Source: Bog-473 sp963750075
GTDB taxonomy: Bacteria > Actinomycetota > Acidimicrobiia > Acidimicrobiales > RAAP-2
NCBI GenBank assembly: GCA_963750075.1
Contig: CAVVPG010000002.1
Location: 496,001 to 560,000 of the forward strand
Reading direction: 5' to 3'
DNA length: 64,000 nucleotides
The notes under the pieces are model-generated. The model was not told the origin of the DNA. It did no database searches and worked only from the letters and a program-made list of their open reading frames with translations. Positions within the stretch are counted from its first letter, which is position 1, and each line of letters starts with the position of its first letter. Both the position numbers and the translations under genes were made by a program. Below are positions 1 through 8,655 of the stretch, piece by piece.

Positions 1-56
1 CGTCAAGAGGGATTGCGGCCTGCCCCTGCAGCTCGGGCAGTCTCTGGTGTCTGCTG

Positions 57-683
57 ATGGCTCGGGCCTGGGAGCAGCGGAAGACATCAGACGCACGTCA
101 ACAGGCGACCGCCGGGTTGATGGACGCCGCCGAGCGTCTCCTCTATGAAGTCGGCTACGCCGGCGTCACCACCCGGGCGGTGGCCGAGGCCGCGGGGGTC
201 AACCACGGGCTCGTCCACTACTACTTCGGGTCGATGGAGGAATTGCTCACCCAGACCCTCGAACGCTTTGTCGAGCAACTGGCCTCGGCCCTCGAAGCGC
301 TGTACGCCGACCCGAATCTGACCTTCGCCGAGAAGTGGCGTCTCGGCTCGCAATTCTGGGTGAACGAGCCGACCTCGCGCTTCCCGAAGATCCTTCTCGA
401 GCTCTTGGCGATGGGCTGGAACATGCCGGCTCTCCGGACGCAACTGACCGAAGTCCACGCTCGGTTCCGAGTGATCTTCGAGCACCACTTCGGGCAGGCC
501 CTTCGCGAATACGGACTCGACGAAACTCAGTTTCCGCTCAAGGTGATCGTGGCCGCTGTCACGAGCTTTCAGCTGGGACTCATCGTCGAAGGCCTCTCGG
601 GTGTCGAAGAGGGCCACCGAGAGCTCAGCGACTGGATCCAGCAGTGGATCGACGAATTGGAAGCAAAGCGCACGCCGCGGTGA
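57..683 (+). CDS. TetR/AcrR-family transcriptional regulator
   Basis: This 208-residue protein has the standard TetR layout. The N-terminal helix-turn-helix spans about residues 38-57 (TTRAVAEAAGVNHGLVHYYF) and is followed by an all-helical ligand/dimer domain. It probably represses a nearby gene in response to a small hydrophobic ligand. Its target is not obvious: the next 500 bases hold only a gene remnant, and upstream genes lie outside the window. The ATG at 57 fits the family start, although no strong ribosome binding site is visible before it. Family assignment is secure; ligand and regulon are unknown. Confidence 0.9.
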   Translation: MARAWEQRKTSDARQQATAGLMDAAERLLYEVGYAGVTTRAVAEAAGVNHGLVHYYFGSMEELLTQTLERFVEQLASALEALYADPNLTFAEKWRLGSQFWVNEPTSRFPKILLELLAMGWNMPALRTQLTEVHARFRVIFEHHFGQALREYGLDETQFPLKVIVAAVTSFQLGLIVEGLSGVEEGHRELSDWIQQWIDELEAKRTPR

Positions 684-810
684 CCGACGTCGGCGATCTG
701 TTGACCATGATCGGCCTAAGCACATCGTCGTGGGTCGGGCGACTGACGCCCGAGGTGCCAAAGGTCTGCCGACGATGTGTCCACATCCAAAAAGGCCCGC
801 AGCCATCACT

Positions 811-1078
811 TCAGCGCCGGTGATTCTCGCAGAGCCGAATCATGCGCAGCATCTTCTCGGCGTCTTGCTCGACATGTGGCAGCTGGACGGAGTTGGAGCA
901 TGCCCTCGGCATCCTCGTGGTCCGGACCCCACATGCGGATGAGGGTCCAGATCCTCTCCACGTCTTCACGGGAGGTGCACGGATCGACAAGCTTCGTGAT
1001 CCAGGGCAGGTCCAGCGCCCGGAGCTCATCGAGGAATATCACGTCCTCAACGCGCAGTGCCCTTTCGCTCGTCAGTCT
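811..1078 (-). pseudogene. Frameshifted remnant of an unrecognised gene
   Basis: The stretch between the two TetR genes has no intact gene. On the minus strand, about 1078 down to 890 reads as ordinary protein (including VEDVIFLDELRALDLPW and REDVERIWTLIRMWGPDHED). From about 900 to the stop at 811 the sensible reading moves to another frame (LPHVEQDAEKMLRMIRLCEN). One indel near 890-900 would join them into an acidic, Trp-containing protein of roughly 80-90 residues. No convincing start is visible; GTG at 1042 is possible. I do not recognise the family. A sequencing error in a small intact gene is the alternative. The flanks, 684-810 and 1079-1208, show nothing else. Confidence 0.4.
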
Positions 1079-1208
1079 TCTTGGGGAGTTCACCTCTGGG
1101 CAGATCGCACTGGCGGGGCCGGCGGGACCATGGAATGACGACGACATCAACTCGAGATCACGAGACCTCAGGCGGGGCACCCGCCCGGTGCCGGGCACTT
1201 CTTGTGTG

Positions 1209-1820
1209 TCACTGAGATGTTCGGAGCCCTCCCAGAAGGCGCATGAGTGATTCGCGCGCCAGCCTGTGAGCTCGGGGGCGCTCGGGAGCATTGGCAATGT
1301 AGAGAGCCGCTTCATCGACGGCTGCGAGCAGCATGTGCGCCAGAGGTGTCGTGGGCTGGCGGGCAATGACCTTCTGCGCGACTGCTGCGTCCAACATTGC
1401 CGTGATCACGCCAAGCCCGTACTCGGCTTCAAGATTGCGCCACTGGTCCCATCCGAGCACCGCCGGGCCGTCGATGAGCAGGATCCGTTGAACGTCGGCG
1501 TTGTCAGCCGATGCGTCGAGGAATTGCTGGAGTGCGGCGGTGAGCAGATCGAGCGAGTCGTCTCGTTCGTTCACGATCGTCGCGGCAGCGAGGTCAGCCT
1601 GGACCTGATCGAAGACGGCCCGAAACAGGTCTTCCTTGTCGGCGAAGTGGTGGTAGAGGGCACCACGGGTGCCGGCGTCGGCCTTGGCGACGATCTCTTC
1701 CGTTCCAGTCGCGAAGTAACCCTTGGTGACGAACAGTTCCCGGGCCGCGGCGATCAATGCCGCCTTGGTGACTTCACCTCGCGGCGGCTGTTCGGGACTC
1801 GGGCGATCGGACCTTGACAT
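1209..1820 (-). CDS. TetR/AcrR-family regulator, divergent from epoxide hydrolase-like gene
   Basis: This 203-residue TetR regulator has its helix-turn-helix at about residues 38-58 (GTEEIVAKADAGTRGALYHHF). The C-terminal helical half resembles TetR regulators of small-molecule catabolism or efflux. It starts 57 bases from, and is transcribed away from, the limonene-epoxide-hydrolase-like gene at 1878. Two near-identical palindromic repeats fill the gap and touch its own ATG at 1820. The arrangement argues that it represses itself and the hydrolase-P450 pair and is released by their substrate. Ligand unknown. Confidence 0.92.
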   Translation of the reverse strand: MSRSDRPSPEQPPRGEVTKAALIAAARELFVTKGYFATGTEEIVAKADAGTRGALYHHFADKEDLFRAVFDQVQADLAAATIVNERDDSLDLLTAALQQFLDASADNADVQRILLIDGPAVLGWDQWRNLEAEYGLGVITAMLDAAVAQKVIARQPTTPLAHMLLAAVDEAALYIANAPERPRAHRLARESLMRLLGGLRTSQ

Positions 1821-1856
1821 ACACCCTGTAGGTTAGTTACATACAACCTGTAGGTT
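1817..1856. promoter_or_regulatory. Tandem TetR-type operator (two palindromic repeats, 22 bp apart)
   Basis: An 18-base sequence occurs twice, at 1817-1834 and 1839-1856, with one mismatch. Each copy carries a near-palindrome: AACCTGTAGGTT at 1845-1856 (5-base arms around GT) and ACCCTGTAGGTT at 1823-1834 (one mismatch). The centres are 22 bp apart, two helical turns. The pair fills the gap between the divergent TetR gene and the hydrolase gene and overlaps the TetR start. This is what an autoregulated TetR operator bound by two dimers looks like. Binding is inferred. Confidence 0.75.
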
Positions 1857-1877
1857 CTCCAGTGAGAGGAAAACGGA

Positions 1878-2276
1878 ATGGCGACGGCTGGTGATGTGGT
1901 CAAGGACCTTTGTGCGGCGATCGACCGGAAGGATCTCGCCAGGGTCGAATCCCTCCTCCATCCGAAGGTCGTGTATCACAACATCGGCTCTGAACCTGCC
2001 GTAGGCCGGGAAGCGGCGCTCGCCGCGGTGAAGTTCCAGTTCGACATGTTCGATCCGATCTCGTTTCGTATTCGCAACCTCGCGGTGGACGGAGACACGG
2101 TGCTCACGGAGCGGGTCGACGAGGTCACGGCGAACGGGGTGATGGCCCCAGTGCCGGTCATGGGCACGTTCGAAGTGAGCGATGGTCGAATCGTTCGGTG
2201 GCGTGACTACTTCGACATGGGGCTCATCGGCAGATTGATGGGCAGCGAAAACGTCGCGTCCCAACTCCCCAGCTGA
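1878..2276 (+). CDS. Limonene-1,2-epoxide hydrolase-like protein (SnoaL/NTF2 fold)
   Basis: A 132-residue cone-barrel protein. It keeps every residue of the limonene-1,2-epoxide hydrolase active site as known from the Rhodococcus enzyme: the Tyr-x-Asn pair (Y33, N35 in VVYHNIG), the Arg-x-Asp of TERVDEV (R79, D81) and the Asp of WRDYFD (D110). It should therefore add water to an epoxide to give a diol. It is slightly shorter than the Rhodococcus enzyme (149). It lies between the tandem operator and a P450, so P450 epoxidation followed by hydrolysis is plausible. The gene is preceded by an AGAGGAAAA ribosome binding site. The true substrate could be a terpene, fatty or steroid epoxide. Confidence 0.85.
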   Translation: MATAGDVVKDLCAAIDRKDLARVESLLHPKVVYHNIGSEPAVGREAALAAVKFQFDMFDPISFRIRNLAVDGDTVLTERVDEVTANGVMAPVPVMGTFEVSDGRIVRWRDYFDMGLIGRLMGSENVASQLPS

Positions 2277-2399
2277 TCCACGCCTGGGTTAGATTGACAG
2301 AATCTGCCAAAGTCAGATGAGGGTGGTTGCGAGTGCCGCAGAGTCCCAAGCCGGCCATGGCCAGTTCGGTCCACGGGGGTAACAGAAGTCGGATCACCG

Positions 2400-3611
2400 A
2401 TGGCTGGTGACGTCGCAGCCGGACCCGAGTCGTCGGGGGCCGAGGTCATGGCAGCGATGCTCGACCTTTCGTCGCCTCAGGCGAGTTACAAGGCCGTGAT
2501 TGACGGCCCCGGTCTCGTTCAGCCAGCCGAGGGTCTCGTGCTGACCTTCGACCACGCGTTGACCGAACATGTGCTTCGCCACCATGAGCTCTTCTCTTCC
2601 CGGGTCGAGATGGGGTTGGGCAACGTACGGCCGCTGATCCCGCTCAACGTCGATCCGCCGCTGCACTCGAAGTACCGCAGACTGCTCGATCCACTGTTCG
2701 CTCCGAAGCGCATGGAGGAACAGGAGGAAGACATCACCCGGCGGGTCATTGCCCTGATCGAGGGATTCATCGAGGCGGGAGAATGCAACTTCACGGAGGA
2801 CTTTGCCGAGATCTTCCCGAGCTCCGTGTTCCTCGGATTGATGGGTCTTCCCGAGGAAGAACTCCGTATGTTCCTGCGCATGCGCGACGGCATCCTGCAC
2901 CCCGAGAAGATCGACCCAGATGCGCTCGTCGATCCCGAGAGGCGGGCGGCGGTCATGGCCAGGACCGGCCAGGAGATTTACGAATACTTCGGCGCCCTCG
3001 CCGATGAGCGGATCAGAAGACCGGCCGATGACGTGATGTCGAAGTTCGTCGTCTCCGAGGTGGAGGGTGAGCGCCTGTCTCGGGAAGATGTCGTCGACAT
3101 CTGCTACCTCATGCTCATTGCGGGACTCGACACCGTGAGCGATTCGCTCACCTGCATGTACGCCTTTCTGGCCAACCACCCCGAACATCGCCGCCAGATC
3201 GCCCAGGACCCCGATTGCGTCGCCGGCGCGGTCGAAGAATTGCTTCGCTGGGAGTCACCGGTTCCATTCGGCGTCCCGCGTGTCGCAACGGAGGACACCG
3301 AACTACCCAATGGCTGCCCGATCAAGCAGGGAACCGCTGTCGTCGTCATGTACGGCGCCGCCAACGTCGACGCGAGCCAGTGCCCGATGCCGTTCGATGT
3401 GATCTTCGACCGTGACTCCAACCGCCACATCGCATTCGGAGGCGGAGTGCATCGTTGCCTGGGCTCACACCTCGCCCGGAGAGAGCTGCGGGTCACGTTG
3501 ACCGAGTGGCACCGACGCATACCTGACTACTGGCTCAAGGCGGGCTACGAGCACCTCGAGTACCCGCCAGGGCTCCGGCACGTGAAGGATCTCACTCTGG
3601 CTTGGCGCTGA
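2400..3611 (+). CDS. Cytochrome P450
   Basis: A 403-residue bacterial class P450. It has the I-helix oxygen-activation motif AGLDTVSD, the ExxR pair in EELLRWESPVPF, and the heme loop FGGGVHRCLGS with Cys353 as thiolate ligand. It is a soluble monooxygenase that needs a separate ferredoxin and reductase, neither of which is nearby. It follows the epoxide-hydrolase-like gene by 123 bases on the same strand, suggesting a P450-then-hydrolase route under the divergent TetR. It closely resembles the P450 at 40228 (shared LDPLF, RRIPDY and FGGG-HRCLGS stretches), so the two are probably paralogues. ATG 2400 has a weak ribosome site; ATG 2448 is an alternative. Confidence 0.95.
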   Translation: MAGDVAAGPESSGAEVMAAMLDLSSPQASYKAVIDGPGLVQPAEGLVLTFDHALTEHVLRHHELFSSRVEMGLGNVRPLIPLNVDPPLHSKYRRLLDPLFAPKRMEEQEEDITRRVIALIEGFIEAGECNFTEDFAEIFPSSVFLGLMGLPEEELRMFLRMRDGILHPEKIDPDALVDPERRAAVMARTGQEIYEYFGALADERIRRPADDVMSKFVVSEVEGERLSREDVVDICYLMLIAGLDTVSDSLTCMYAFLANHPEHRRQIAQDPDCVAGAVEELLRWESPVPFGVPRVATEDTELPNGCPIKQGTAVVVMYGAANVDASQCPMPFDVIFDRDSNRHIAFGGGVHRCLGSHLARRELRVTLTEWHRRIPDYWLKAGYEHLEYPPGLRHVKDLTLAWR

Positions 3612-3775
3612 CACTCGCCGGCTCGAACTCGAAGGGAGCGTCAGCTGGGATTTGCGCCGCCTGACCCTTGTCGAGCTCGTTTCCGGTCGTTCATGGTCAC
3701 ATTCTCTCGTTCGCAGTCGTCATACTACGGAACAGACACGCCGGGTCCCTGTGACCCACGACTTCAGGAGTGACG

Positions 3776-4129
3776 ATGACCGACTCTTCCACCCAGGGAA
3801 TCAAGACCGTGCTGCATCCCGTGTCCGACTTGGAGAAGGCCAAGGCGGTGTACACCGCTCTGCTCGGAATTCCGCCGCAGCACGACGCGTCCTACTACGT
3901 GGGCTACGACGCCGCAGGCCAGCACATCGGACTGGTGCCGCGTGGTGGACCGCAGGACATGACGTCGCCGGTGGCCTACTGGCACGTGGCGGACATCGAG
4001 GCGAAGCTGGCCGAGGTGACCGCCGCCGGAGCCATCGTGAAGGATCCCGTTCGCGACGTCGGCGGCGGTCGCCTGGTAGCGACCTTCACCGATCCCGACG
4101 GCAACGTCCTTGGGTTGAGTCAGGACTGA
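3776..4129 (+). CDS. VOC-family (glyoxalase/bleomycin-resistance-like) protein
   Basis: A 117-residue single-domain vicinal-oxygen-chelate protein. The beta-alpha-beta-beta-beta pattern is visible, with the family signature FTDPDGNVLGL near the C-terminus and SDLEKAKAVYTALLGI at the N-terminus. VOC proteins are metal-dependent dioxygenases, isomerases, lyases or binding proteins; this sequence does not tell which. An AGGAG at 3766-3770 places the start at ATG 3776 rather than GTG 3770. It is monocistronic: the P450 ends 164 bases upstream and the next gene converges on it. Function beyond the fold is unknown. Confidence 0.85.
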   Translation: MTDSSTQGIKTVLHPVSDLEKAKAVYTALLGIPPQHDASYYVGYDAAGQHIGLVPRGGPQDMTSPVAYWHVADIEAKLAEVTAAGAIVKDPVRDVGGGRLVATFTDPDGNVLGLSQD

Positions 4130-4241
4130 GTGCCGCCCCCGGATTCCGCGCTCGGCAAGAGTCGTTCCGCTGGACGTTGCCGGCCACCGCGATCTGATAC
4201 GCGGGCACGGGGCGGGCGCGGACGAGCGCAGTGTGCTGCAC

Positions 4242-5621
4242 TCACCCCTGCGGCTTGATCACCGAGGAGGTCGCGTACTGGGTCGCGTAGCCCTGGGCGT
4301 TGAGCGGGGTGCCGATGACCGACCCCGAGTTCGGGACGATGTACTTCGATGAGCAGTCGAAGGACCCGAGCGTCTTCGGGTACGCCTGCACCCAGCTGGT
4401 GTTGTGCAGTCGCATCAAGAGCCCACAAGACGGCGGGAGGTTCTTGGCCGGGTCGGAGGGCGCGTTGAGGCCCCCACCCGTCCAGGTCGTCACCTTGGAG
4501 AGGTGGTTGATCATGCATTGGCGGGTGAGCGTTGAGCCGCACGCCTTGGCCTCGGTGGCCCAGAGGAGGAAAGAGGAAGTTGATTGTTCGCCGAGCGACG
4601 AGGTGAGGCCTCCGTACTTCTTGAGGATCGACAGGTACTTCGCCACCGCCGGCACCACCTTGGACGCCTCGAGCGGCTCGTAGGACTCACGGACGTAGAC
4701 GTTGTTGCCCAGGCCGGAGGTGTTCCACTGGGCGAAACCCTCCGTGTACGCGGCCGCATCCATCAACCAGATCGGGTTGTAGCCGATCTGGTTCTCCGCC
4801 TGGAGGGCGCCGTAGAGCGGTGCCCCTGGGGTCGCGTCGTAGAAGACCACCTGCGCTCCGCAACCCTGGAGCTTCTGCATGAACGGCGTGTAGTTGGCCT
4901 CGCCGTTGTAATTGAACAGGAACGGGCAGTTGAGGAACTTCCAGCCGGCCTCGGTGAAGGCCTGGACCGCCTTGTTCGTCGACGCTTGCTGGGTTGAGAG
5001 GGTGGAGTCGTAGACGCCCACGTGCTGGGTCTTGGAGCCGAAGAGCTTCTCGCCCTCGTACGCCATCGACACCGGGCTGTGGTTCGCTGGGTTGGGTGAC
5101 GCCTGGTACATCTCGTACGCGTTGGCGACGACGGGCGAGACCGTGAAGCCCGGGACGGCGGCCAGGTTGCAGCCCAGCCGTGTGCCTTCCGCCAGGCCGT
5201 CGAGCGCGAAGCCCTCGCCGACAAGCATGAAGTCCTGCTTGCAGGCCTGCGACATCACGCTGCCCACGTTGGTGACGGCGGCGTCGTAGTAGTCACCGAC
5301 AACCTTGCGTCCGTTGATGCCGCCCTGGGCGTCGCACCAGGCGATCATGGCCTTGACGGCGTCGCCCATCTCCTGGTCCAGACCTGGGAGGCCCGAAAAG
5401 CCCCGGTCGTCCCCGTAGGCGATGTTGATCGTGGAGTTGGTGACCCCCTGCTCGGTGGCGCCCGAGGCGTGTCCCGGCCCGCAGGGCGAGGGGAGCGTGC
5501 CGAACGTCGCGGACGAGTTCGCGGACGAGGCGCCCGACGCCGTTGGGGCGATCACTACGCCCACTGTGGTCATCGCAAGCACCAGCCCCAACCCAAGCGC
5601 TCGCATCCCGGTCGTTCTCAT
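4242..5621 (-). CDS. Branched-chain-amino-acid-type ABC transporter substrate-binding protein
   Basis: A secreted periplasmic-binding-protein type I of 459 residues. ATG 5621 is preferred because it begins directly with a Sec signal (MRTTGMRALGLGLVLAM) and has a GGGGGG ribosome-binding-like run upstream. No lipobox cysteine is visible. The mature part shows the leucine-binding fold features (NIAYGDDRGFSG, GDAVKAMIAWCDAQGGINGR) and many cysteines. No permease or ATPase genes adjoin it, so it must work with a transporter encoded elsewhere or act as a sensor. It lies 288 bases downstream of the P450-SDR pair on the same strand and might capture their substrate (inference). Confidence 0.85.
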   Translation of the reverse strand: MRTTGMRALGLGLVLAMTTVGVVIAPTASGASSANSSATFGTLPSPCGPGHASGATEQGVTNSTINIAYGDDRGFSGLPGLDQEMGDAVKAMIAWCDAQGGINGRKVVGDYYDAAVTNVGSVMSQACKQDFMLVGEGFALDGLAEGTRLGCNLAAVPGFTVSPVVANAYEMYQASPNPANHSPVSMAYEGEKLFGSKTQHVGVYDSTLSTQQASTNKAVQAFTEAGWKFLNCPFLFNYNGEANYTPFMQKLQGCGAQVVFYDATPGAPLYGALQAENQIGYNPIWLMDAAAYTEGFAQWNTSGLGNNVYVRESYEPLEASKVVPAVAKYLSILKKYGGLTSSLGEQSTSSFLLWATEAKACGSTLTRQCMINHLSKVTTWTGGGLNAPSDPAKNLPPSCGLLMRLHNTSWVQAYPKTLGSFDCSSKYIVPNSGSVIGTPLNAQGYATQYATSSVIKPQG

Positions 5622-5909
5622 CGTGGCCCATCCCCCCGTCCGTGAGACCGACGCAGGCGGATTCCGATGCCCCATCGGGACCCAGCGTCGGTTGTGACTG
5701 CGCGCACACTACCGCTCCGGCACCCGAAATGGCCTTCATGACCCGTCGAGACGTCCAGCGGAGGCGTGTACTCCTTCGGCGACGCGCCCGTTGGAGGCGG
5801 CATGCTCGGGACTCCCCTCAACGCCCCGATCAATGCCGCCGCCTGCTCCTAGGTTCTAGCATCACCCCGGAGTGCGGCAGCCTCGGGCGGTCCCGGCACG
5901 CGCCCGTTC

Positions 5910-6653
5910 TCAGATCTGCATGCCGCCGTTGACGCCGATGATCTGGCCAGTGATGTAACTGCCGCCCTCGGAGCAGAGGAACGAACAGGCCGCGGCGATG
6001 TCGGCGGGTGTCCCTGCTCGGCCGAGCGGAACCATCGGCCCGATCACGTCGACGCCGGGAAAGTCACCGACGGCCTCGGCGGCCCGGGCCATCGGGGTGT
6101 CCACGAGGCTGGGCGGGATGGTGTTGACGGTGATGCCGTTGCGCGCCAGGTCGACCGCCAGTGCCTTGGTCAGCGCGATCACCCCGCCCTTCGAGGCGAC
6201 GTAGTGGGCCATGTTGGGCGCCCCCGACTGTGCGCTGGACGACGAGATGGTGACGATGCGTCCCCACCCGGCGGTGAGCATGTCGGGCACTGCGGCCTGC
6301 ACGCAGCTGAACGTGCCGGTCAGGTTGACTGCGAGGATCCGATCCCATTTCTCGCCGGTGATCTCGAGCAGAGGGTCGAAGGACTCGATGCCGGCGCTGG
6401 TCACCAGGATGGCGACGGGGCCGAGGTCGGCGCGGACCCGGGCGAAGGCGGCCTCGACGGATCTCCGATCGGCGACGTCGACCTCGACGGCCAGCGCCCG
6501 GGAACCCTCGGCCGTGATCTCTGCCGCGGCTGCCTCTGCGCCCGCGCCGTTCCGGTCCAGGACGGCGACGTCGTAGCCGTCCTGGACAAATCGACGGGCC
6601 ACCCCGAGGCCGATGCCCGACGCGCCACCGGTGACGACCGCGACGCGGCTCAC
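5910..6653 (-). CDS. Short-chain dehydrogenase/reductase (SDR)
   Basis: A 247-residue classical SDR. The NAD(P) loop is TGGASGIG (8-15), the catalytic Tyr/Lys pair is YVASK (Y151, K155), and Ser138 lies in the preceding serine run. The usual NNAG is replaced by TSAG. GTG 6653 is chosen because it overlaps the stop of the upstream P450 by four bases (GTGA), a translational coupling. The pair probably acts in sequence: the P450 hydroxylates and the SDR oxidises the alcohol to a ketone. Control by the divergent TetR at 8051 is likely. Confidence 0.93.
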   Translation of the reverse strand: MSRVAVVTGGASGIGLGVARRFVQDGYDVAVLDRNGAGAEAAAAEITAEGSRALAVEVDVADRRSVEAAFARVRADLGPVAILVTSAGIESFDPLLEITGEKWDRILAVNLTGTFSCVQAAVPDMLTAGWGRIVTISSSSAQSGAPNMAHYVASKGGVIALTKALAVDLARNGITVNTIPPSLVDTPMARAAEAVGDFPGVDVIGPMVPLGRAGTPADIAAACSFLCSEGGSYITGQIIGVNGGMQI

Positions 6654-7939
6654 CGTGCGCTGCCCACCCGCGGCGCGAACTGCAGATGCAAGTCGCTCAG
6701 GCCGCGCAGGACCCACGTCGGTACGTAGTTGAAGCGACGGTCCGAAGGGGGGCCGTGGTACTCCTCGTCGAGGCGGATGTCGCGCATCCGGTCGAGGATG
6801 CGGTCGAGGCTGATGCGTCCCTCGGCCCGCGCCAGGGGTCCGCCCGGACAGGTGTGGGCGCCCCGGCCGAAGGCCATGTGCGCCCTCGCGTTGGGGCGGT
6901 CGACGTGGAACGACGCCGGATCATCGAAGCGGCGGGGATCGCGGTTGGCGGCCCCGTTCAGCAACATGACCGGCGTCCCGGCCGCGATGGCCACGCCGCC
7001 GATCGTCGTGGAGCGACGGGCCAGCCGGAAGTCGGCCTTCACGGGGCTCTCGATGCGGAGGGCCTCTTCGATGAAGCTGTCGATCAGGTCCTTCCGCGAG
7101 CGGAGCTCGTCTTGGAGCTCTGGGTTCTCGGCGAGGTACTTCAATGCGATGGCGAGCAGACGGGCGGTCGTCTCCTGCCCGGCGGCGAACAGGAAGGTGG
7201 CCGTGCGCACCACGGAGGTCACGTCGGGCATGGTGCCGTCCGGGTACGTCGCCAGGGCCAGATCCGTCAGCACGTCCTGGCGCGGCTGGCGCCGCCGGTC
7301 CTCGATGTAGTGCGCGAACCACCCGTCGAGCCAGGAGATTGCATTGAGGTCTGCGCCCGTGTCTTCGCCGGCCCCCAGCTCGCCGGGCACGTGGCTCAGG
7401 CCGAAGCCCTCTCGGAACCGCTGGTGGTCCTCCTCGGGGACCCCGAGGAGGTCCGCCACGACGAGCATGGCAAAGGGTTGCGAGTACGCAGCGATGAACT
7501 CGCAGTTCCCCTCGGCCACGAACTCGTCCAGCAGTCGATCCGAGAGGCGCATCATGAAGGCCTCGTTCTCCTTGAGGCGCTTCGAGGTGATCAGTCGCAT
7601 GAGCAGCGCACGCTCGCGGGTGTGGTCCGGTGGGTCCATGGTGACCATGTGCTCGTTCATCGGCAGTTGGTCCCGGTGCTGGTCGATGATGGCGCCGACG
7701 TCGTCACCCTCGAGAGGGACCGGGAAGGTCGCGAACGGTCCGATGACGGAGTTGCACGATGAGAAGGTCTCGACGTCGCGGTAGACCTCGCCCACCTCCT
7801 CGTACCCCGTCACCGCGACCACGCCGTGATGGGGCAGGGGCAGCACGGGGCACACGGCCCGGAGCTCGTCGAAATAGGGGTACGGGTCTTCGAGCAGCGA
7901 TGCGTCGCTGAAGAAGTCGATGCTTTCCCAGTCGCTCAC
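6650..7939 (-). CDS. Cytochrome P450
   Basis: A 429-residue bacterial P450 from GTG 7939, supported by AAAGGAG just upstream; longer starts would read through the operator region. It carries the I-helix AAGQETTARL, the ExxR in EEALRIESPVKADFRLAR, and the heme loop FGRGAHTCPGGPLA with Cys364. HTC in place of HRC resembles the CYP families that act on terpenes or steroids in actinobacteria (inference). It is the first gene of a two-gene operon with the SDR, and divergent from TetR 8051 across a near-perfect palindrome. Redox partners are not adjacent. Confidence 0.95.
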   Translation of the reverse strand: MSDWESIDFFSDASLLEDPYPYFDELRAVCPVLPLPHHGVVAVTGYEEVGEVYRDVETFSSCNSVIGPFATFPVPLEGDDVGAIIDQHRDQLPMNEHMVTMDPPDHTRERALLMRLITSKRLKENEAFMMRLSDRLLDEFVAEGNCEFIAAYSQPFAMLVVADLLGVPEEDHQRFREGFGLSHVPGELGAGEDTGADLNAISWLDGWFAHYIEDRRRQPRQDVLTDLALATYPDGTMPDVTSVVRTATFLFAAGQETTARLLAIALKYLAENPELQDELRSRKDLIDSFIEEALRIESPVKADFRLARRSTTIGGVAIAAGTPVMLLNGAANRDPRRFDDPASFHVDRPNARAHMAFGRGAHTCPGGPLARAEGRISLDRILDRMRDIRLDEEYHGPPSDRRFNYVPTWVLRGLSDLHLQFAPRVGSAR

Positions 7940-7977
7940 CCGGTCTCCTTTCTGCCAGCCGGTGCGGAGACCAGCTC

Positions 7978-8022
7978 GATGCTGTGCAGTTGCACAGCAT
8001 CTTTTGGCAGTTGCATAGCATC
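7978..8022. promoter_or_regulatory. TetR-type operator: 24-bp palindrome plus a half-site
   Basis: A perfect inverted repeat with 11-base arms (GATGCTGTGCA and TGCACAGCATC around GT) occupies 7978-8001. Its right half recurs at 8008-8022 (CAGTTGCATAGCATC, one mismatch), exactly 21 bases further on. It sits between the divergent P450-SDR operon (start 7939) and TetR gene (start 8051). The regulator probably binds here and controls both directions. Confidence 0.85.
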
Positions 8023-8050
8023 CCTGGTCGGGTGTGGCAAGTTGTTCGGG

Positions 8051-8644
8051 ATGGCGATGTCGTCCAAGCCACGGCGCATCGGCGCCGCCGAGTCCAAGAC
8101 CCGGGCTCTGCTCCTCGACGCAGCCGAGCACCTGCTGGTCGAGGAGGGCTACGCGGCCGTCACCTCACGGCGGGTGGGGGCCAGGGCGGGCCTCAAGGCG
8201 CAACTCGTGCACTACTACTTCCGCACGATGGACGACCTCTTCATAGAGGTCTTCCGGAGACGCGCCGACCAGAACCTGGCCGGCTTCGAGCACGCCGTGG
8301 CCGCCGACCCCTCGTTGCGATCCCTCTGGAAGCTCAACACCGATCCTCGTGGCGCTGCCTTCACGATCGAGTTCGTTGCCCTGGCGAACCACCGCAAGGC
8401 CATTCGCGCCGAGATCGCCCGCTACGCCGAACGCTCCCGTGCCGCTCAGCTGGAGGCGCTCGCCACCGCGTTGGCCACCGACGGCATCGCCCCTGACCGC
8501 ATACCTCCCATTGTGGCCTTGCTCCTGATGACCGGCCTCTCACAGGTGCTCTCGCTCGAGCGAGCGCTCGGCGTCACCGCGGGACACGAAGACACGCTCG
8601 CTTTTGTGCGGGAGCTGATCGACAAGTTCGAGCCCGAGGAGTAG
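8051..8644 (+). CDS. TetR/AcrR-family regulator of the P450-SDR operon
   Basis: A 197-residue TetR protein. The helix-turn-helix includes SRRVGARAGLKAQLVHYYFR at about residues 38-57, with a hydrophobic C-terminal ligand domain. The start may be ATG 8051 or ATG 8057; upstream in-frame codons run into the operator. Its position opposite the P450-SDR operon and next to the 24-bp palindrome makes it the probable local repressor. It converges with the diguanylate cyclase gene, leaving 11 bases between stops. Confidence 0.92.
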   Translation: MAMSSKPRRIGAAESKTRALLLDAAEHLLVEEGYAAVTSRRVGARAGLKAQLVHYYFRTMDDLFIEVFRRRADQNLAGFEHAVAADPSLRSLWKLNTDPRGAAFTIEFVALANHRKAIRAEIARYAERSRAAQLEALATALATDGIAPDRIPPIVALLLMTGLSQVLSLERALGVTAGHEDTLAFVRELIDKFEPEE

Positions 8645-8655
8645 TTGCGACGAGG

